A program made the translations under genes and the position numbers. From positions 248,001-312,000 of the forward strand of contig NZ_JAKGSB010000005.1 in assembly GCF_021568905.1 (NCBI RefSeq): a stretch of DNA of 64,000 nucleotides, written 5' to 3'. This stretch comes from Zavarzinia marina. GTDB taxonomy: Bacteria > Pseudomonadota > Alphaproteobacteria > Zavarziniales > Zavarziniaceae. Shown here one piece after another: positions 35,163-43,992 of the stretch (the stretch's first letter is position 1; each line of letters opens with the position of its first letter). Below the pieces are notes generated by a model that was given only the letters and a program-made list of their open reading frames with translations, was not told the DNA's origin and ran no database searches.

Positions 35163-36310
35163 GCCGCCGAACGAAGCGCCAGCCAGTCGGCGGCGATGGT
35201 CCAGGTGGTCACGGGCGCCCGGCTGCCGGCGAAGACCCCGGCATGGCCGCCCGGCGCCTCGGCGAACTGCTTGTCGCCGGACGGTACGACGTCCATCACC
35301 TTCCGCGCCGCGTCCAGGGTCACGATCTGGTCGCTCTTGCCGGCGATCGCCAGATAGGGGCAGGCGATGGCGGCGAAATCGCTGACCGCGCCCTCGCCCA
35401 ATTCGATCTTGCCCTTGGCCAGCGCATTGTCGAGCCCGACGCGGACGACGAAATCCTTCACGATGCCGCCCGGATAGGCGTGCATGTCGTTGAACCAGCG
35501 CGAAACCGTGCGGTTCTCCATCAGATATTCGCGGTCCCACAGGTTCATCAGCAGGTCGGCGTAACCCTGCACGACCCCGATCGGATTGGTCAGCTTGAAG
35601 ATGTTGGAGGCCATCCAGCCGGGCATCATCAGGCGCCGCGCGTCGATCTTGTCGATGCGGAACGGCGTCAGCCGGCGGATCAGCCGAGTCGGCACCTGCA
35701 TCGCCTGCACCAGCCAGCCGGCCATGCCGACGGCGCGGCTGTCGATCGGCGTCGCGATGGTGACGATGTTGCGCACGTCCGGGTCGTGGGCCCAGCCCTG
35801 ATAGACCAGGGCGAAGAGCCCGCCCATGCAATAGCCGACGAGGGAGAGCGCCCTCTCGCCGTGATGGGCGCGGGTGGCGGCGATGGCGTCGGGCAGCAGC
35901 CGGGCGGCATAGTCGATCAGGCCGTAGTCGGCATGGCGGCTCTTCGGGCTGCCGAAATCGACCAGATAGACCTTGAAGCCCTTGGCCAGCAGGAAGCGCA
36001 CCAGGCTGCGGTTGGGCAGCAGGTCGAAGTTCAGCGGATCGGCGGCCAGCGGCGGCACCAGCAGGATGGGTACCGGATGGTGCTGGGTGGCGACCGGCAT
36101 GGTCTCTTCCCCGACCTCGATGCCGTCTTCCGCCAGGGGGGGATAATAGCGCACGGTCATCAGGCCGCTGCGGTAGACGACTTCGTAGTGGGTCTGTTCC
36201 GAGACGTCGAAATTCTCGGAAAACAGCGTGGTTTCGACCGCGTTGCTCACCCATTGCAGGCCGCGCTCGCCGACGAAACTGGACATTTTGACCAGCCGGT
36301 TCAGCACCAT
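35159..36310 (-). CDS. PhaC-like alpha/beta hydrolase (class III PHA synthase-related)
   Basis: A 383-residue protein. The nucleophile elbow is GYCMGG with Cys161, as in polyhydroxyalkanoate synthases, instead of the Ser of most hydrolases. The Asp of GKSDQIV and the His of GGHAGVFAG complete a Cys-Asp-His triad. PILLVPPLAADPLNFDLLPN and FKVYLVDFGSP match the PhaC N-terminal core. It may polymerise or transfer hydroxyacyl-CoA units; no phaE, phaR, phaA or phaB gene is nearby, so a true storage role is uncertain. The ATG at 36310 follows GGAAGAAAAC. It forms a pair with the downstream secreted protein. Confidence 0.75.
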   Translation of the reverse strand: MVLNRLVKMSSFVGERGLQWVSNAVETTLFSENFDVSEQTHYEVVYRSGLMTVRYYPPLAEDGIEVGEETMPVATQHHPVPILLVPPLAADPLNFDLLPNRSLVRFLLAKGFKVYLVDFGSPKSRHADYGLIDYAARLLPDAIAATRAHHGERALSLVGYCMGGLFALVYQGWAHDPDVRNIVTIATPIDSRAVGMAGWLVQAMQVPTRLIRRLTPFRIDKIDARRLMMPGWMASNIFKLTNPIGVVQGYADLLMNLWDREYLMENRTVSRWFNDMHAYPGGIVKDFVVRVGLDNALAKGKIELGEGAVSDFAAIACPYLAIAGKSDQIVTLDAARKVMDVVPSGDKQFAEAPGGHAGVFAGSRAPVTTWTIAADWLALRSAA

Positions 36311-36533
36311 GTTTTCTTCCACCCCCGCATGTCGTGTTCGTCGCAAACGCCCGCAACCCAACAACTTCGGATTAGCCGGGCGCGCCCGGCTTGGCAAGCC
36401 TCATCGCCCGCCGGAACATGCCCGGATCCCGCCCATGCGGCAAATGGTGATCCCGCATGTGCGAAGGCCGGCTTCGCGCGCCCGTCGATCCCGTCTATGA
36501 TCCGGGCGGGCAAGTTTTTCGGGATGGACGGGT

Positions 36534-37778
36534 ATGACCAGGTCGGATGTCGTGGTGCTCGGGGCGGGGATCGTCGGCGTCTCGGTGGCGCTGCATCTGC
36601 AGCAGCGGGGACGTTCCGTCACCCTGCTGGACCGCCGCGCCCCGGGCGAGGAGACCAGCCTCGGCAATGCCGGACTGATCGAACGCGCCAGCGTGGTGCC
36701 CTATTCCTTCCCGCGCGAGCTGGCGGTCCTGGCGCGCTATGCCATGAACCACAATATCGACGCCCATTACGATCCGCTGTTCGCGCCCAAGGTGGCGCCC
36801 TGGCTGTTCCGCTTCTGGTATCACTCGGCGCCGGAACGCCTGGCGCGCATCTCGGCCGAGATGCTGCCCCTGATCGAGAATTCCCTGGAGGAGCACAGGG
36901 CGCTGATCCAGGCTTCCGGTCTCGGCCATCTGATGCGCGAGGTCGGCTGGATCGAGGTCTATCGCAAGGAGGCCAGCCTCGAGGACGGCGTCAAGGAGGC
37001 GAAGGACCTCTATGCGCCCCATGGGCTGCGCTACGACGTCCTGGACGCGGCGGCCCTGAAGGCGCGGGAGCCGGCCCTGTCCGACGTCGTGGTCGGCGGC
37101 ATCCATTGGCTGGACCCGGCTTCGATCCTCGATCCCTCGGCCCTGGTGAAGGGTTATGCGGCCCTGTTCGAGACGCGCGGCGGCCGCATCGTCACCGGCG
37201 ATGCCCGCAGCCTCGAGGCGGCGCCCGGCGGCTGGCGCTTCGCGACGAGCGACGGCCCGGGCGAGGCGGATCAGGCCGTGGTCGCCCTAGGCCCTTGGTC
37301 CGACGACGTTTTTTCGGATCTGGGCTATCAGTTTCCCTTGGCCGTGAAACGCGGTTATCATATGCATTATGGAACGACCGGCGGGGCTGTGCTGAACCAC
37401 ACCCTGCTCGACGTCGACAAGGGTTTCCTGCTTGCCACGATGGCGCGGGGCGTTCGCCTCACCACCGGCGTCGAATTCGCCGACCGGGATGCGCCCCCGA
37501 GCCCCATCCAGCTCGATCGCGCCGAACCGGCGGCCAGGGAACTCCTTCCCCTGGGCGACAGGCTGGATTCCGAACCCTGGTTGGGGCGGCGGCCCTGCCT
37601 GCCCGACATGAAGCCGGTGATCGGCCGCGCGCCCCGCCACGATAACCTCTGGTTCGCGTTCGGCCACAATCACCATGGTCTGACACTCGGTCCCGTGACC
37701 GGCCGGCTGCTCGCGGAGGTAATGGCGGGCGAAACCCCGTTCACGGATCCGGCACCCTATGGCGCCGGGCGGTTCTAG
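36534..37778 (+). CDS. FAD-dependent oxidase, DadA/DAO family
   Basis: A 414-residue flavoprotein. The FAD motif VVLGAGIVGVSVALHL opens the chain (about 7-22), followed by LGNAGLI, a marker of D-amino-acid dehydrogenases (DadA). The C-terminal GHNHHGLTLGPVTGRLLAE block completes the FAD site. It would oxidise an amino acid or other amine at the membrane face; substrate unknown. The DadA assignment rests on overall likeness. It is a single plus-strand gene, with no racemase nearby. Confidence 0.82.
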   Translation: MTRSDVVVLGAGIVGVSVALHLQQRGRSVTLLDRRAPGEETSLGNAGLIERASVVPYSFPRELAVLARYAMNHNIDAHYDPLFAPKVAPWLFRFWYHSAPERLARISAEMLPLIENSLEEHRALIQASGLGHLMREVGWIEVYRKEASLEDGVKEAKDLYAPHGLRYDVLDAAALKAREPALSDVVVGGIHWLDPASILDPSALVKGYAALFETRGGRIVTGDARSLEAAPGGWRFATSDGPGEADQAVVALGPWSDDVFSDLGYQFPLAVKRGYHMHYGTTGGAVLNHTLLDVDKGFLLATMARGVRLTTGVEFADRDAPPSPIQLDRAEPAARELLPLGDRLDSEPWLGRRPCLPDMKPVIGRAPRHDNLWFAFGHNHHGLTLGPVTGRLLAEVMAGETPFTDPAPYGAGRF

Positions 37779-38012
37779 CGGTTCAAGCGTGACAGATGGG
37801 AACCATCCGTTTCGGTCGGTCCATCAGGCCGAAATTCCGCCCGATCTCAGGCATCGCCGATCGGGTGCGGTGCCGCCGACCTGCATCTTCCGCACGCATG
37901 GCCGGCGCGCCCCGGTTGGAGCCGTTTTTAAATCTAGACAAAAATGGTCGTCTTTAATACGATCATGGCCAGGACGATGATCCTGGATGACCCCCGGAAG
38001 GAGGGTGGTGAC

Positions 38013-38759
38013 ATGCTGATCCTCGAAAATCTCGGCATGCGGAATGCGGATGGCGCCGAAGTGCTGCGCAATATCGAACTGGCGATCGAGCCCGGCGAGG
38101 TCGTCGCCGTGGTCGGCGGTCCCGAGCTCGGCCGGCGGGCGCTGCTGCGCCTGATCGCGGGCCTCGAACAGCCGAGCACGGGCCGCGTGCTGCTCGACGG
38201 CAAGCCGCTGGCCGGGCCCGGGGCGGACGTCGGCATGGTGTTCTCCCAGCCGCGCCTGCTGTCCTGGCTGCGGGTGGCGGACAATGTCGGCCTCTGCCTC
38301 GAACCCATGCATTTCGCCGACCGCGCGGCCCGCGTCGAGGCGGAACTGCGCCGGGTCGGTCTCGCCGGCCATGGCGGGCGCTGGCCCGCCGAACTGCCGG
38401 ACGGCAAGGCCCACCGTGTGGCGCTCGCCCGGGCGCTGGCGGTCCGTCCCCGCGTCCTTCTGCTCGAGGATCCTTTCGCCGAACTCGACGCGGACGAGCG
38501 GATGGAGCTTCAGGACGGCATTACCCAGCTTTGGGAGGGCGATCGTCCGGCGATGATTCTCGCCACGCGCGATGTCGAGGAAGCGGCGCTGCTGGCGGAC
38601 CGGGTCGTGGTGCTGCGCTCGCGCCCCGGACGGATCGACCGGGTGATCGAGATGTCGCGCCCCCGCGCCCGCGACAGCCACCGCCTCGCGGTCGCCAAGC
38701 GTCGCCTGGCGCGGGTGGTCGACCGCCTGCCCGTGGTGCCGGTCCGCGCCGTGGCGTAA
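38013..38759 (+). CDS. degenerate ABC-transporter ATPase (pseudo-ATPase, NitT/TauT-like)
   Basis: A 248-residue protein that aligns end to end with nitrate/taurine-type ABC ATPases, but every catalytic motif is altered. Walker A is GGPELGRRA (35-43): the Lys is Arg41 and the Ser/Thr are Arg42 and Ala43. The Q-loop Gln is Ser78. The LSGGQ signature is LPDGK (128-132). Walker B D-E is reversed to Glu152-Asp153. The H-loop His is Arg186. The frame is intact and has a strong AAGGAGGG ribosome site, so it looks like a maintained protein without ATPase activity. No permease or binding protein is adjacent. It could be a regulator or a scaffold. Confidence 0.8.
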   Translation: MLILENLGMRNADGAEVLRNIELAIEPGEVVAVVGGPELGRRALLRLIAGLEQPSTGRVLLDGKPLAGPGADVGMVFSQPRLLSWLRVADNVGLCLEPMHFADRAARVEAELRRVGLAGHGGRWPAELPDGKAHRVALARALAVRPRVLLLEDPFAELDADERMELQDGITQLWEGDRPAMILATRDVEEAALLADRVVVLRSRPGRIDRVIEMSRPRARDSHRLAVAKRRLARVVDRLPVVPVRAVA

Positions 38760-38793
38760 TCGCCCGGGTGCCGTCACCACGTGGAAATGCGAA

Positions 38794-38847
38794 GGGCACC
38801 GGCGACGGCCGGTGCCCCTGATGGTCCCGGCACGTCGGTGCCGGGAC
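38794..38847. terminator. tandem twin hairpins between convergent genes
   Basis: Two perfect 10-bp stems with 4-base loops follow each other: GGGCACCGGC-GACG-GCCGGTGCCC (38794-38817) and GTCCCGGCAC-GTCG-GTGCCGGGAC (38824-38847). They lie between the stop of the pseudo-ATPase (38759) and that of the 52-residue peptide (38868). Neither has a T-tract; they probably protect or end the two transcripts. Confidence 0.5.
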
Positions 38848-38867
38848 TGGGCTGATGATGATGTCGT

Positions 38868-39026
38868 TCAGTCCGCGTCGGACGCGGTCTTGTTCGCTTC
38901 CTCGGCCTTGATCTGGCCGGTGCTTGCAGGGCACGCCGGAAAAGCGATGATCTGGGCCGCGCCACCGGCGGCGACCACCTGATACTGAACGGCGGGGGCG
39001 TTGGTTTCGGTGTCTTTGTCGGACAT
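38868..39026 (-). CDS. 52-residue peptide of unknown function
   Basis: A tiny gene with a strong AGGAGGGTGG ribosome site before its ATG. The peptide is acidic at both ends and hydrophobic in the middle (VQYQVVAAGGAAQIIAFPAC), with one Cys32 and the ending KTASDAD. There is no signal peptide. It lies 67 bp after the acyl-CoA synthetase on the same strand and ends at a strong hairpin, which supports a real transcript. Not recognised. Confidence 0.55.
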   Translation of the reverse strand: MSDKDTETNAPAVQYQVVAAGGAAQIIAFPACPASTGQIKAEEANKTASDAD

Positions 39027-39093
39027 GGTCCACCCTCCTTGCTTTTCAGGAACGGGGGACCATAGGCCTCGATTGCGGCAAAAGCGAGTCGTT

Positions 39094-41004
39094 TTACGCT
39101 ACGGCATCGGGCGTTTCCGCAATTTCCACCGCGACGGCAAAGCCACCGGTCACTTCTCGCACCGCCTCTGCCGAAATACCGGGCATCGGCGTGATCCGCG
39201 CCAGCATGCCGTGCTTCGGATCGTCCGCCACCTCGACCGTCGCCCGCAGGCCGGCGGCGGACAGCGCCTCGCGCAGGATCCGCTCGGTGGCGAGCCGGCG
39301 CAGCGGCGGCTTGTGGATCTTGCCGACCGCCGTCACCGGCATTTCCGGCAGGATTTCCAGGTGAACGGGGGCCGCGGCGCGTTCCGGCACACGGGCGCGG
39401 ACATAGGCCTTCAGATCGTCCGCGCTGACCTCCGCGCCGGGGCGCAGCGCCACATAGGCGGCGGGCAATTCGCCGGCATAGCTATCGGGCTGGCCGATGG
39501 CGGCGGCAAGCGCCACCGCTGGATGGGCGGTCAGCGCATCCTCGATCATCTGGGGATCGATGTTGTGGCCGCCGCGGATGATCAGATCCTTCGAACGGCC
39601 GACCAGCCAGATGTAGTGATCCTCGTCGATCCGGGCCAGATCGCCGGTATCGAACCAGCCCTCGGGTGCCTCCCGGCCGACGTAACCCTGGAAAACATGG
39701 GGTCCCTTCATGCACAGCGCGCCGACCTCGTCCGGCGCGCAGGGCTCCGCCGGCTTGCCGTCGTCGCCGAGACGCATGGGCTGAAGCTCCGTATAGGGCA
39801 GGCGAAAGCCGACGGAGCCGGCGCGCCGCTCGCCGAAGCGGGGATTGGTGGCGGAGGCGCAGGTGCCTTCGGTCATGCCGTAACCTTCGAGGATCTTCAC
39901 CCCCGTCGCCGCCTCGAAGCGGCGGATCAGGTCGGCGGGCATGGGCGCCGCGCCGCAGATCGCCGTCCGCAGCGAGGAAATGTCGCGCCCTTCGATGGGG
40001 ACGTCCATGAGGGCGGCATAGAGCGTCGGCACGCCGGAGAAGGAATTGCCCCGGAAGCGTTCGACCAGGGCCCAGAAATTCGCCACCACACCCTGGCCGC
40101 GATAGCCCTGGGGCGTCAGCAGGACGACGGTGCGGCCGCTGGCGAAGGCGGCGAGTCCGGTCACCATGGTGCCGTTGACATGGAACAGCGGCAGGCCGCA
40201 CAGCAGCACCCGGTCCTCCGGCTCGGCCATCAGGGAGCCGAGGACGAAGGCCTCGAACACCTGATTGGCATGGCTCTGGCGCGCCAGCTTGGGCGTGCCC
40301 GTGGTACCGCCGGTGTGGAAATAGGCCGCCGTCTCGGTTTCGGCGATCGCCCGGCCCGAAACCAGCCGATCCCCCGGCTGGGCGGCGAGGGCGGCGTCGA
40401 AATCCGCGATCGTCACGTCGTCCCGTGTGGGCCTGGTGTCGGCCGGGGTCATGGCCGCCAGCATGGGGCGCATGGCCTCCGGCACGAAGGGCCCCATGTC
40501 GATGCGCAGCACATGGCGGAGATCCGGTACCAGGTCGATCACCTGCACCGCCTTGTCCCAGAGATCGCTCTGCGGGAAGGGCGCCAGGGTGACGAGGACG
40601 CGGCTGCCGGCATTGCGCATGATGTCGGCGATCTTTTCCGGCTCCAGCAGGGGATTGATCGGATTGGCGATGCCCGCCGCCTCGGCCCCCCAGAGGGCGT
40701 AATGGGTCTGGGGCAGGTTCGGCAGCAGCAGGGTGACGGCCTCGCCCGGCCCGACGCCGAGATCGTGGAACAGATTGGCCGCCCGGGTCACCTGGGCCAG
40801 CAGGTCGCCATAGGTCACGTCGTGGGACGGCAGATCCGGATCCGCCAGCAGGAGAAAGCGGAGCGCCAGATCGTCGCGGTGCAGGCGGGCCGCGCGCTCG
40901 ATCACGCCATAGGACGAAGTGATGCCATGCAGGCGCTCCGCCAGCGGCACGCGCTCGATGGCCAGTACGTCCTCATAGGTCGCGATGCGGATGCGGTCTT
41001 CCAT
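39094..41004 (-). CDS. acyl-CoA synthetase (AMP-forming)
   Basis: A 636-residue ligase of the ANL superfamily. The P-loop YFHTGGTTGTPKLA is near 227-241; EGYGMTEGTC follows near 380; TGDLARIDEDHYIWLVGRSK and the hinge IIRGGHNIDP follow later; and the catalytic Lys lies in TAVGKIHKP near 585. It makes an acyl-AMP then an acyl-CoA from an unknown acid. The unusually long C-terminal tail (about 600-636) after the normal end of the fold is noted. GGGAGACCGGGAGC precedes the ATG. A 52-residue peptide gene follows on the same strand. Confidence 0.87.
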   Translation of the reverse strand: MEDRIRIATYEDVLAIERVPLAERLHGITSSYGVIERAARLHRDDLALRFLLLADPDLPSHDVTYGDLLAQVTRAANLFHDLGVGPGEAVTLLLPNLPQTHYALWGAEAAGIANPINPLLEPEKIADIMRNAGSRVLVTLAPFPQSDLWDKAVQVIDLVPDLRHVLRIDMGPFVPEAMRPMLAAMTPADTRPTRDDVTIADFDAALAAQPGDRLVSGRAIAETETAAYFHTGGTTGTPKLARQSHANQVFEAFVLGSLMAEPEDRVLLCGLPLFHVNGTMVTGLAAFASGRTVVLLTPQGYRGQGVVANFWALVERFRGNSFSGVPTLYAALMDVPIEGRDISSLRTAICGAAPMPADLIRRFEAATGVKILEGYGMTEGTCASATNPRFGERRAGSVGFRLPYTELQPMRLGDDGKPAEPCAPDEVGALCMKGPHVFQGYVGREAPEGWFDTGDLARIDEDHYIWLVGRSKDLIIRGGHNIDPQMIEDALTAHPAVALAAAIGQPDSYAGELPAAYVALRPGAEVSADDLKAYVRARVPERAAAPVHLEILPEMPVTAVGKIHKPPLRRLATERILREALSAAGLRATVEVADDPKHGMLARITPMPGISAEAVREVTGGFAVAVEIAETPDAVA

Positions 41005-41112
41005 GCTCCCGGTCTCCCCATTGTTTTCTTGATTGTTTTCTTGTCTGTGGTCGCCTTCTTGGCGGCGCAGGCAGGATCGGGGGCCGGCGGCGCGCGGTCA
41101 AGAGTGTCCTGA

Positions 41113-41784
41113 TCAGGCGCCATCCCGATCCGCGATCGATGGGGGCCGAGGCTTATGGAAGGTCAGGTGTTCGGGTGCGGCGGTTCCGCCCGAGAGGATG
41201 AACTGCATCGCTTCGTTGGCGTTCCAGTCCAGCCACACCAGGCGCTCGGACGGCACCAGTTCCATATAGCCCGACGTCGGGTTGGGCGCGGTCGGGACAT
41301 AGACGGCGGCAATCTCGCTGCCGGTGGTGCTGTCGGTGAAGAGCTTGGTGACGAAGCCGACGGTCTTCATGTCGGCATGGGGAAATTCGATCAGCACCAC
41401 GCGCTGCTGGCCGGCGGGCGCCGTCTGGAACGAGGTGATCAGCTTGCGCACGGCGCCATAGACCGATTCGACGAAGGGAATGCGCGCCATCAGGCGATCG
41501 AACAGATGCCACAGGCGACGTCCCACCACCGCCGTCGTCAGCGCGCCCAGGAGATAGAGCGCGAACAGCGTGACCACGGCCGCGAGCAGGCTCTGGAACC
41601 AGTCCTGGAGGAGCAGGCGGGAAATGTCGGGCTGTCGGGTGGCGAGGCCGTTGGCAATGCCGACCACCACTGGGCGCCCGGCGGCGACCAGGAAATCGAA
41701 GACCAGCCGGACCACCCAGGCGGTGAGCAGCAGCGGCAGGCTGGCGAGCAGGCCGGCGACGATATTGCGGCGGATTCTTTCCAT
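41113..41784 (-). CDS. DUF502 membrane protein
   Basis: A 223-residue inner-membrane protein with two helices (about 10-34 and 62-85). The cytoplasmic part carries the DUF502 blocks RIPFVESVYGAVRKLI, RVVLIEFPHADMKTVGFVT and VYVPTAPNPTSGYMELVP. The family is widespread in Gram-negative bacteria and chloroplast-related proteins (LCV-like), function unsettled. It follows the synthetase promoter region and is probably a separate unit. Confidence 0.85.
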   Translation of the reverse strand: MERIRRNIVAGLLASLPLLLTAWVVRLVFDFLVAAGRPVVVGIANGLATRQPDISRLLLQDWFQSLLAAVVTLFALYLLGALTTAVVGRRLWHLFDRLMARIPFVESVYGAVRKLITSFQTAPAGQQRVVLIEFPHADMKTVGFVTKLFTDSTTGSEIAAVYVPTAPNPTSGYMELVPSERLVWLDWNANEAMQFILSGGTAAPEHLTFHKPRPPSIADRDGA

Positions 41785-41928
41785 CGGGCGCGGATTCCAA
41801 GGGCTACGCGAAACGGGGGAGGCTACGCGGAACGGGGTTAAGCGGAACGGGCGGCGCGGTTGGCCTGGGCCCGGTCATTATGCTAGACCCGTGGCGAGAT
41901 TGCGTCAGATTTCGCCACGGGGTCGCTC

Positions 41929-42576
41929 ATGTTGAAAGCCGGCATCATTCCGGTCACGCCCTTCGCCCAGAACTGCAGCCTGATCTGGTGCGACAAGACG
42001 ATGAAGGGTGCGGCCGTCGATCCCGGGGGCGACCTGGACCGCGTGCGCGCGGCCCTCGAACAGACCGGCGTCACGCTCGAAAAGGTGCTGCTGACCCACG
42101 GCCATCTCGATCATGCCTCGGCCGCCGGCGAACTGGCGACGGAAGCGGGCGTGCCGATCGAGGGCCCGCACGAAGAGGATGCCTTCCTCATCGAAACCCT
42201 GCGCGCCCAGGGCGAAGCCTATGGCTTCCCCCTCTACCCCGCCTTCGAGCCGACCCGCTGGCTGAGCGACGGCGACACGGTCACCGTGGGCGAGGAAGTG
42301 CTGGAGGTCCGCCATTGCCCCGGCCATACGCCGGGCCATGTGGTGTTCTTCCACGCCCCCTCGAAACTGGCGATCGTGGGCGACGTGCTGTTCAAGGGCT
42401 CCATCGGGCGGACCGACTTTCCGCGCGGCGACCACGAAACCCTGGTCCGCTCCATCACCGGCCGGCTCTGGCCGCTCGGCGCCGACGTCACCTTCGTCCC
42501 CGGCCACGGCCCCCTCTCCACCTTCGGCGACGAACGCCGCAGCAACCCCTTCGTCGGCGACGCGGCGCTGGCCTGA
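41929..42576 (+). CDS. MBL-fold metallohydrolase (glyoxalase II-like, YcbL type)
   Basis: A 215-residue hydrolase with the metal motif HxHxDH as His57, His59, Asp61, His62 (THGHLDHA), the third His in CPGHTPGHVVFF, the bridging Asp in IVGDVLFKGSIGRTD and the last His in VPGHGP. This is the short type II glyoxalase-like group (YcbL, GloB2) that hydrolyses thioesters such as S-lactoylglutathione. There is no C-terminal helical domain of classical GloB. Metal: Zn or Fe, not decidable here. Confidence 0.87.
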   Translation: MLKAGIIPVTPFAQNCSLIWCDKTMKGAAVDPGGDLDRVRAALEQTGVTLEKVLLTHGHLDHASAAGELATEAGVPIEGPHEEDAFLIETLRAQGEAYGFPLYPAFEPTRWLSDGDTVTVGEEVLEVRHCPGHTPGHVVFFHAPSKLAIVGDVLFKGSIGRTDFPRGDHETLVRSITGRLWPLGADVTFVPGHGPLSTFGDERRSNPFVGDAALA

Positions 42577-42879
42577 GGCTGCCGTGGGGGCCCAGGGCCC
42601 CGACGTGTCGAGACCTAAAGCGATATGGAGGTCTTTGCGAGGCTTTGGTAAAAACAACCCATGAAGCCATCAAGCCGAGACCGCGCGAAAAACTTGCAAA
42701 CGACCTTGCGACCTTTTTGCGCCAGGTTGGCCGAAGGGCTCAGAAGGACAAAGAGCCCAACGTTCGCCGGCATGACAGGGACTTCGAGCGCAGGCTTAGG
42801 GGCATGTCACCTTTCGAGATCGAAGCCCTGACGCGACTCTGGGACGAAGACGAACAATGTTCCGCGGCAAGATCGCTAT
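42577..42879. other. 303-bp gap with lower GC and a gene-like remnant
   Basis: The sequence composition drops sharply after the MBL gene stop. The plus strand contains a short coding-like remnant (see 42600-42884). No promoter, tRNA or repeat was found. The gap marks the left edge of a small acquired patch that also holds the broken rhuM gene. Confidence 0.4.
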
Positions 42880-42884
42880 CTAGT
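42600..42884 (+). pseudogene. possible gene fragment without a start codon
   Basis: An open plus-strand frame reads RDLKRYGGLCEALVKTTHEA, then LANDLATFLRQVGRR and RRLRGMSPFEIEALTRLWDE. It has the look of a real charged helical protein rather than noise, but there is no good start codon (only a TTG at 42645) and the frame runs on into the antisense of rhuM. It is probably a truncated remnant; family unknown. Confidence 0.3.
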
Positions 42885-43943
42885 TTTTCGGACGGGGGCG
42901 CCGGCTCTTGGGCAGAGCTTTGTCCGCTGCCCGCAGTTCTTCGATCGCGCGGTCGGCATCGGCCCGGCGCAGGGCCTTTCGCTGCTCGTCGAAGGCCTCG
43001 TATTGCGTTTCGGCGTGGCGCCTGGCGGTTTCGATGCCGATGCTGCCACCCCCGCTCAGCACGGAACGGCCCAAATCCCGCAATTGCCGGTCCAAGAGGC
43101 GGGTGGCGTCTGCCATGACGACGAGGCGCCCGAGGTCGAGCTGATCCTCGAAAATATCCAGCATGATGCTGGTCAGCCGGTTCAATTCCCGGACCTCGGC
43201 ATCGGCGAGATAATTCTTCGAGATGCCGACATCGGCCTTGCGGATATTGTCCTTCGGCCAATTGGTCAGCCCCATGTCGGGGGCCGCGGCATCGGCACGG
43301 CCGGCGATGATCTCGGCCGGCGTATGCGATGTTACCGCGAAGACGAGCTTGGCCTGGGTGTGCTGGTAGCCTGGGTGTGCTGGTAGAAGGTCCGCGCCGC
43401 CTCGCTCTTGCCGTCATAGTCTTGGCACATGGCGCAGATGGTCCGCAGTTCGCGGTAGAGATTGGCTTCATCCGATCGGATGTCGCGGATGATCTCGCGC
43501 AGTTCGGCGATGCGGTCCGCATCGTCGGGCCGCTTCAGGCGCGCGGAATCGATCACGAAACCCTTGCGGGCGTATTGGACGAGAATGCCGGTGGCCCAGC
43601 GGCGGAACACGGTGGCCTGGGCGGACGAGACCCGGTAGCCGACCGAGATCACCATATCCAGGCTGTAGAGCGTCACAGGGCGTGTGGCGCGAGCAATATG
43701 CACTTTTTGCATATTGCCTAGCTCCAGCAATTCGCCCTCTTCCACGATGTTGTTGATATGTCTGGAAATTACGGATTGGTCCCGCCCGAACAACTGCCCG
43801 ATCTGGGCCTGGGTCATCCACAGGGTTTCACCCTCGAAGCGGATGTCCATGCGAAGGCCCTTGGCGGTCTCATAGACCAGGAAGCGGTCGCCGGATTCGG
43901 CGCCCGCGACCAGATGGATGGGCTCGTTCCGATCTTCGCTCAT
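42880..43943 (-). pseudogene. rhuM: RhuM-family protein, frameshifted by a 17-bp tandem duplication
   Basis: The 5' part (43943-43332) codes for the RhuM N-terminus: WMTQAQIGQLFGRDQSVISR (a helix-turn-helix), then VTLYSLDMVISVGYRVSSAQ. It leaves frame at YQHTQA. The 3' part (43275-42880 and upstream in that frame) carries GLTNWPKDNIRKADVGISKN and LTSIMLDIFEDQLDLGRLVV. A perfect duplication of CCTGGGTGTGCTGGTAG (43353-43369 and 43370-43386) sits exactly at the break. Removing one copy restores one frame of 348 codons, the usual RhuM length. RhuM proteins are found in virulence and defence-type islands; function uncertain. Confidence 0.85.
43353..43386. repeat. 17-bp perfect tandem duplication inside rhuM
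   Basis: Two adjacent identical copies of CCTGGGTGTGCTGGTAG. The unit length (17) is not a multiple of three, so one copy means an intact gene and two copies mean a frameshift. Confidence 0.95.
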
Positions 43944-43992
43944 GGCGCATCATAGCGTGAAATCAAGAACATTATAGCAACATTCGCGAGAT

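Noticed and set aside
39001-41112. Long plus-strand frame of about 700 codons
   Set aside because: It is antisense to the acyl-CoA synthetase, and its Gly/Arg/His-rich translation is typical of a GC-rich shadow.
42880-43275. A separate 131-residue gene beginning MGLTNWPKDNIRKADVG
   Set aside because: This is the 3' half of rhuM; it rejoins the first half exactly when one copy of the 17-bp duplication is removed, so it is not an independent gene.
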